This document shows, one piece after another, positions 6,016 to 8,079 of a stretch of DNA of 8,079 nt. The stretch is from an uncultured Methylophilus sp. (lineage in GTDB: Bacteria; Pseudomonadota; Gammaproteobacteria; Burkholderiales; Methylophilaceae). Both the position numbers and the translations under genes were made by a program. The notes beneath the pieces are model-generated. The model ran no database searches and was not told where the DNA came from. It was given only the letters and a program-made list of their open reading frames with translations. The stretch spans positions 1 to 8,079 of the forward strand of contig CAKZJM010000032.1 in NCBI GenBank assembly GCA_936943315.1, read 5' to 3'. How positions within the stretch are numbered: the first letter of the stretch is position 1; each line of letters begins with the position of its first letter.

Positions 6016-6675
6016 ATGATGTCCCGCCAGGTGTGGATTTTTGATCTGGACGACACCCTGCATAACGCTTCGGCGCATATTTTCCCGGTCATGAACCAGT
6101 GCATGACACGCTACATCATGCAGATGCTGGAGATGGAAGAAGCGGCAGCACATCAGTTACGCCAGCATTACTGGCGCATTTACGGGGCGACCCTGAAAGG
6201 GCTGATGCGTCATCATGGTGTCAACCCGCATCATTTCCTGGCCGAAACGCATGCTTTTTTAACCGACGACATGGTGCAAACCACCCGCCAGCTGCGGCAA
6301 TTACTCAACAGCCTGCCTGGCCGCAAATGTGTGTTCACCAATGCACCGCGTATCTACGCAATGCGCGTGCTGGAAGTCCTTGGCATCGCCGATTGTTTTT
6401 CACTGGTGTTTAGCGTGGAGTCTAGCCGCTTTCATGCCAAACCCAGCGTGCGCGGATTCCAGCTACTCTTAAGGCAGTTGCGTTGCCGGGCAGCGGATTG
6501 CACCTTGTTTGAAGATAGCCTGCCCGCCCTGATGACTGCCAGGCGTTTAGGCATGCGTACGGTATGGATAAGCCGCCGCTTGCGCAAGCCAAACTTTGTG
6601 CAATATAGGTTACCGCATGTGTTGGCACTCACTCACTGCGCATTGAAAAAAGCGCCTCATGCATTCCCGTGCTGA
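6016..6675 (+). CDS. HAD-family phosphatase, probable pyrimidine 5'-nucleotidase
   Basis: The product (219 residues) has all four haloacid-dehalogenase motifs: IFDLDDTL with nucleophile D10 and acid/base D12; VFTNA with T108; K142 in HAKPS; and LFEDS with E166 and D167 for Mg2+. Residues about 17-95 form an alpha-helical C1 cap rich in His and Met. The opening IFDLDDTLHNASAHIFP resembles proteobacterial pyrimidine 5'-nucleotidases of the YjjG/Sdt1-like group, which dephosphorylate UMP, CMP or modified pyrimidine monophosphates; exact substrate is inference. The ATG at 6016 (or the adjacent 6019) is preferred over a TTG at 6007, since GGA at 6009-6011 provides a ribosome site. It follows GST by 11 bp. 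A gene of this type beside slmA is, from memory, a common betaproteobacterial arrangement. Confidence 0.82.
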   Translation: MMSRQVWIFDLDDTLHNASAHIFPVMNQCMTRYIMQMLEMEEAAAHQLRQHYWRIYGATLKGLMRHHGVNPHHFLAETHAFLTDDMVQTTRQLRQLLNSLPGRKCVFTNAPRIYAMRVLEVLGIADCFSLVFSVESSRFHAKPSVRGFQLLLRQLRCRAADCTLFEDSLPALMTARRLGMRTVWISRRLRKPNFVQYRLPHVLALTHCALKKAPHAFPC

Positions 6676-6739
6676 GCGAATGCGGTTAAAATACCAGCCA
6701 AAATAAAAACTTCTACAGGGGTGGATCCCGGATACTATT

Positions 6740-7333
6740 ATGGCAACGATCAATAAAGAAGCGCGCGCAAACCGCAAACAACAAATCCTGGAAACACTGG
6801 CTGGCATGCTGCAAACACCCCGCGGTGAAAAAATCACGACAGCAGCACTGGCCGCCAAACTGGATGTGTCTGAAGCCGCGTTATACCGCCACTTTGCCAA
6901 CAAGGCAAAAATGTTTGAAGGCCTGATTGAGTTTATCGAAGGGGCCCTGTTTGGCGTCATGAATAAAATCACAACCGACGAAACAGACGGCCTCAAGCAG
7001 GTGCAACTCATGCTGCAAACCATGCTGAAATTTGCCGAGCGCAATCCCGGCATGTCACGGGTATTGATCGGCGATGCACTGGTAAATGAGGACGAGGCGT
7101 TGCAGGCGCGCATTAACCAGCTGCTGGACCGTCTGGAAGCCAGCCTGAAACAATCGCTGCGCATTGCCGAAGCACAAGGCAACAAGATTGCGGATGCCGG
7201 CATCGCTGCCAATACCATGATCAGCTTTGTGTTGGGCCGCTGGCATGCTTTTGCCAAAAGCGGCTTCAAGCGCAAGCCCAGTGACAACCTTGAACAGCAT
7301 ATGACGCAATTGATTACCGGCTGTTTGCAATAA
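6740..7333 (+). CDS. slmA: Nucleoid occlusion factor SlmA (TetR-fold division inhibitor)
   Basis: SlmA binds specific chromosomal sites and, when DNA-bound, disrupts FtsZ polymers so that division does not cut across the nucleoid. The 197-residue product matches E. coli SlmA (198 aa) along its length. NRKQQILETLAGML (11-24) and the TetR-type HTH ITTAALAAKLDVSEAALYRHF (32-52) are followed by NKAKMFEGLIEFIE (54-67), ERNPGMSRVLIGDAL and INQLLDRLEASLKQ. The run SEAALYRHF with K-x-x-MF-x-x-LIEFIE is diagnostic and separates it from ordinary TetR repressors. GGA at 6730-6732 is a plausible ribosome site. The 64-bp upstream gap has TAAAAT (6688-6693) as a possible -10, but the matching -35 is poor. 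No consensus SlmA-binding site is seen in the window. Confidence 0.9.
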   Translation: MATINKEARANRKQQILETLAGMLQTPRGEKITTAALAAKLDVSEAALYRHFANKAKMFEGLIEFIEGALFGVMNKITTDETDGLKQVQLMLQTMLKFAERNPGMSRVLIGDALVNEDEALQARINQLLDRLEASLKQSLRIAEAQGNKIADAGIAANTMISFVLGRWHAFAKSGFKRKPSDNLEQHMTQLITGCLQ

Positions 7334-7354
7334 GAGAAGTAGAAAGTTTTACAG

Positions 7355-7579
7355 ATGGAAACCACCGTTTTTGGCATGAATGAAGCCCAGCTCACCGAAT
7401 TTGGGATGAGCTGGGGCATCGCTGGCCTGATCTTGTTCATCGTGTTTATTGTCGGCAACCTGGCCTGGAAGTCCAAGGCTGGCAAAACCGGTACATTTGC
7501 CTTGTTTCTCGCCCTCACCTTGGGCATGGTTGGTTTCCTGGCTAAACTGGCGATACAGCATTACTTGAATATCCATTAA
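7355..7579 (+). CDS. DUF2788 small inner-membrane protein
   Basis: This 74-residue protein has two predicted transmembrane helices, at about residues 21-38 (GIAGLILFIVFIVGNLAW) and 47-64 (TFALFLALTLGMVGFLAK), joined by a short basic loop, KSKAGKTG. The sequence matches the DUF2788 family as I remember it, especially FGMSWGIAGLILF and GTFALFLALTLGMVGFLAK; no function is established for that family to my knowledge. AGAAAG (7341-7346) lies 8 nt upstream of the ATG as a ribosome site. It begins 21 bp after slmA and is probably co-transcribed with it. Confidence 0.8.
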   Translation: METTVFGMNEAQLTEFGMSWGIAGLILFIVFIVGNLAWKSKAGKTGTFALFLALTLGMVGFLAKLAIQHYLNIH

Positions 7580-7618
7580 AGCCTGTCGAATAATGTTCTG
7601 ACTGCGCACACATTTTCG

Positions 7619-7960
7619 ATGAACATTATCAAAATCTTCCTCATGCTGATATTACTGTGTGTCGCTTATGTCATCCTGGACAGTATTGTCCTGCCGTCAC
7701 TGAGGTCGCAAACGCTACCAACATCATCCACGATGCCTCTAAGGCACAGCCAACCTGCGATGGATACGCCCTCAGTGATGGTTGAGCCGAGGCCGCATGA
7801 CAGGTTCAGCGCCGATTGCGAGGGCCACACGCATTGCTCACAAATGCACTCCTGCGCAGAAGCCAAACAATGGTTATCACGCTGCCCGAACGCGGAAATG
7901 GATGGTGATGGCGACGGCATCCCCTGCGAACGCCAGTGGTGTGGACCTGCCTTGCATTAA
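7619..7960 (+). CDS. Membrane-anchored excalibur-domain (Ca-binding type) protein
   Basis: This 113-residue protein starts with a hydrophobic segment (about 3-20, IIKIFLMLILLCVAYVIL) that looks like an uncleaved signal anchor or signal peptide. A Pro/Ser/Thr-rich linker (about 27-60) follows. The C-terminal cysteine-rich domain (about 66-108) contains CSQMHSCAEAKQWLSRCP and then MDGDGDGIPCERQWC. The DxDxDG core (D95, D97, D99) is the EF-hand-like loop of the excalibur domain. The six cysteines (67, 73, 79, 89, 103, 108) could form disulfides if the domain is periplasmic. Role is unknown; extracytoplasmic calcium binding or nucleic-acid/cell-wall association are inferences. No clear ribosome-binding site is seen. 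It ends 21 bp before the hydrolase start. Confidence 0.8.
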   Translation: MNIIKIFLMLILLCVAYVILDSIVLPSLRSQTLPTSSTMPLRHSQPAMDTPSVMVEPRPHDRFSADCEGHTHCSQMHSCAEAKQWLSRCPNAEMDGDGDGIPCERQWCGPALH

Positions 7961-7981
7961 TACAGCCGTTGGGAGACATGG

Positions 7982-8079
7982 ATGCAGCAGATACTGATCT
8001 ACTCCGATTCACTCACCTGGGGCATTATCCCCAATACACGCCAGCGGCTACCGTTTGAGCAGCGCTGGCCGGGTGTCAT
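7982..8079 (+). CDS. SGNH/GDSL-family hydrolase, N-terminal part
   Basis: An open frame starts with ATG at 7982, preceded by a good ribosome site GGGAG (7971-7975), and runs off the window end after 32 codons. The visible residues include ILIYSDSLTWGIIPNTRQRL and PFEQRWPGV. SDSLTWG is block I of SGNH hydrolases with the nucleophile serine (S in DSL), and the I-P-x-T-R-x-R-L-P-F-x-x-R-W-P-G-V continuation is typical of arylesterase/acetylesterase-like members. The first block residue is Ser instead of the usual Gly. No signal peptide is present, so a cytoplasmic esterase is expected. The Asp/His part of the triad lies beyond the window. Confidence 0.8.
   Translation, partial: MQQILIYSDSLTWGIIPNTRQRLPFEQRWPGV

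Noticed and set aside
6615..6640. CACTCACTCAC-like sequence resembling half of a SlmA-binding site.
   Set aside because: The known consensus is the palindrome GTGAGTACTCAC; here only a one-sided CACTCAC run occurs, inside the HAD phosphatase gene.
6610..7527. Long open frame on the - strand (305 codons) opposite slmA.
   Set aside because: It is fully antisense to the well-recognised slmA and neighbouring genes, its translation is Ser/Cys/Arg-rich with no recognisable domain, and it has no ribosome site; it is a codon-bias shadow.

Overview
The window looks like chromosomal DNA of a betaproteobacterium. The ArgA, ArgB, SlmA, DUF2788 and Cfa-type proteins, moderate GC content and gene order would fit a methylotroph of the Methylophilaceae. 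That placement rests on recognition of protein sequences rather than a search, so it is tentative. Every gene is on the + strand. No RNA gene, insertion sequence, phage gene or CRISPR array is visible.

Left block (1-2585): the 3' end of rsmE (16S rRNA m3U1498 methyltransferase), then 6 bp later a ten-helix AEC-family transporter. A 163-bp gap with small palindromes follows, then cfa (cyclopropane-fatty-acid synthase), which is closed by a strong intrinsic terminator at 2560-2585.

Spacer (2586-2833): this AT-rich spacer holds two inverted copies of a repeat, each made of three 10-bp units (consensus CGCCGATRAA). Next come a sigma70-like promoter and a 14-bp perfect palindrome over its -10 and start region.

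Arginine block (2834-5348): the first gene encodes N-acetylglutamate synthase (ArgA), but with a complete XRE/Cro-type helix-turn-helix domain fused to its N-terminus. The second is argB, an N-acetylglutamate kinase with the N-terminal helix typical of arginine-inhibited forms. The 70-bp argA-argB gap contains a perfect 16-bp palindrome and a perfect 12-bp palindrome. The enzymes catalyse the first two steps of arginine synthesis. The extra DNA-binding domain and the palindromes at both genes suggest, as inference, that ArgA may also act as a metabolite-sensing regulator of its own promoter and of argB.

Right block (5387-8079): a closely spaced series contains a glutathione S-transferase-like protein, a HAD-family pyrimidine 5'-nucleotidase, slmA (TetR-fold nucleoid-occlusion factor), a DUF2788 small membrane protein, a membrane-anchored excalibur-domain protein, and the first 32 codons of an SGNH/GDSL hydrolase cut by the window end. 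Short gaps and absence of terminators suggest that argB-GST-HAD and slmA-DUF2788 are transcribed together. The most unusual item is the HTH-NAGS fusion with its palindromic candidate operators.
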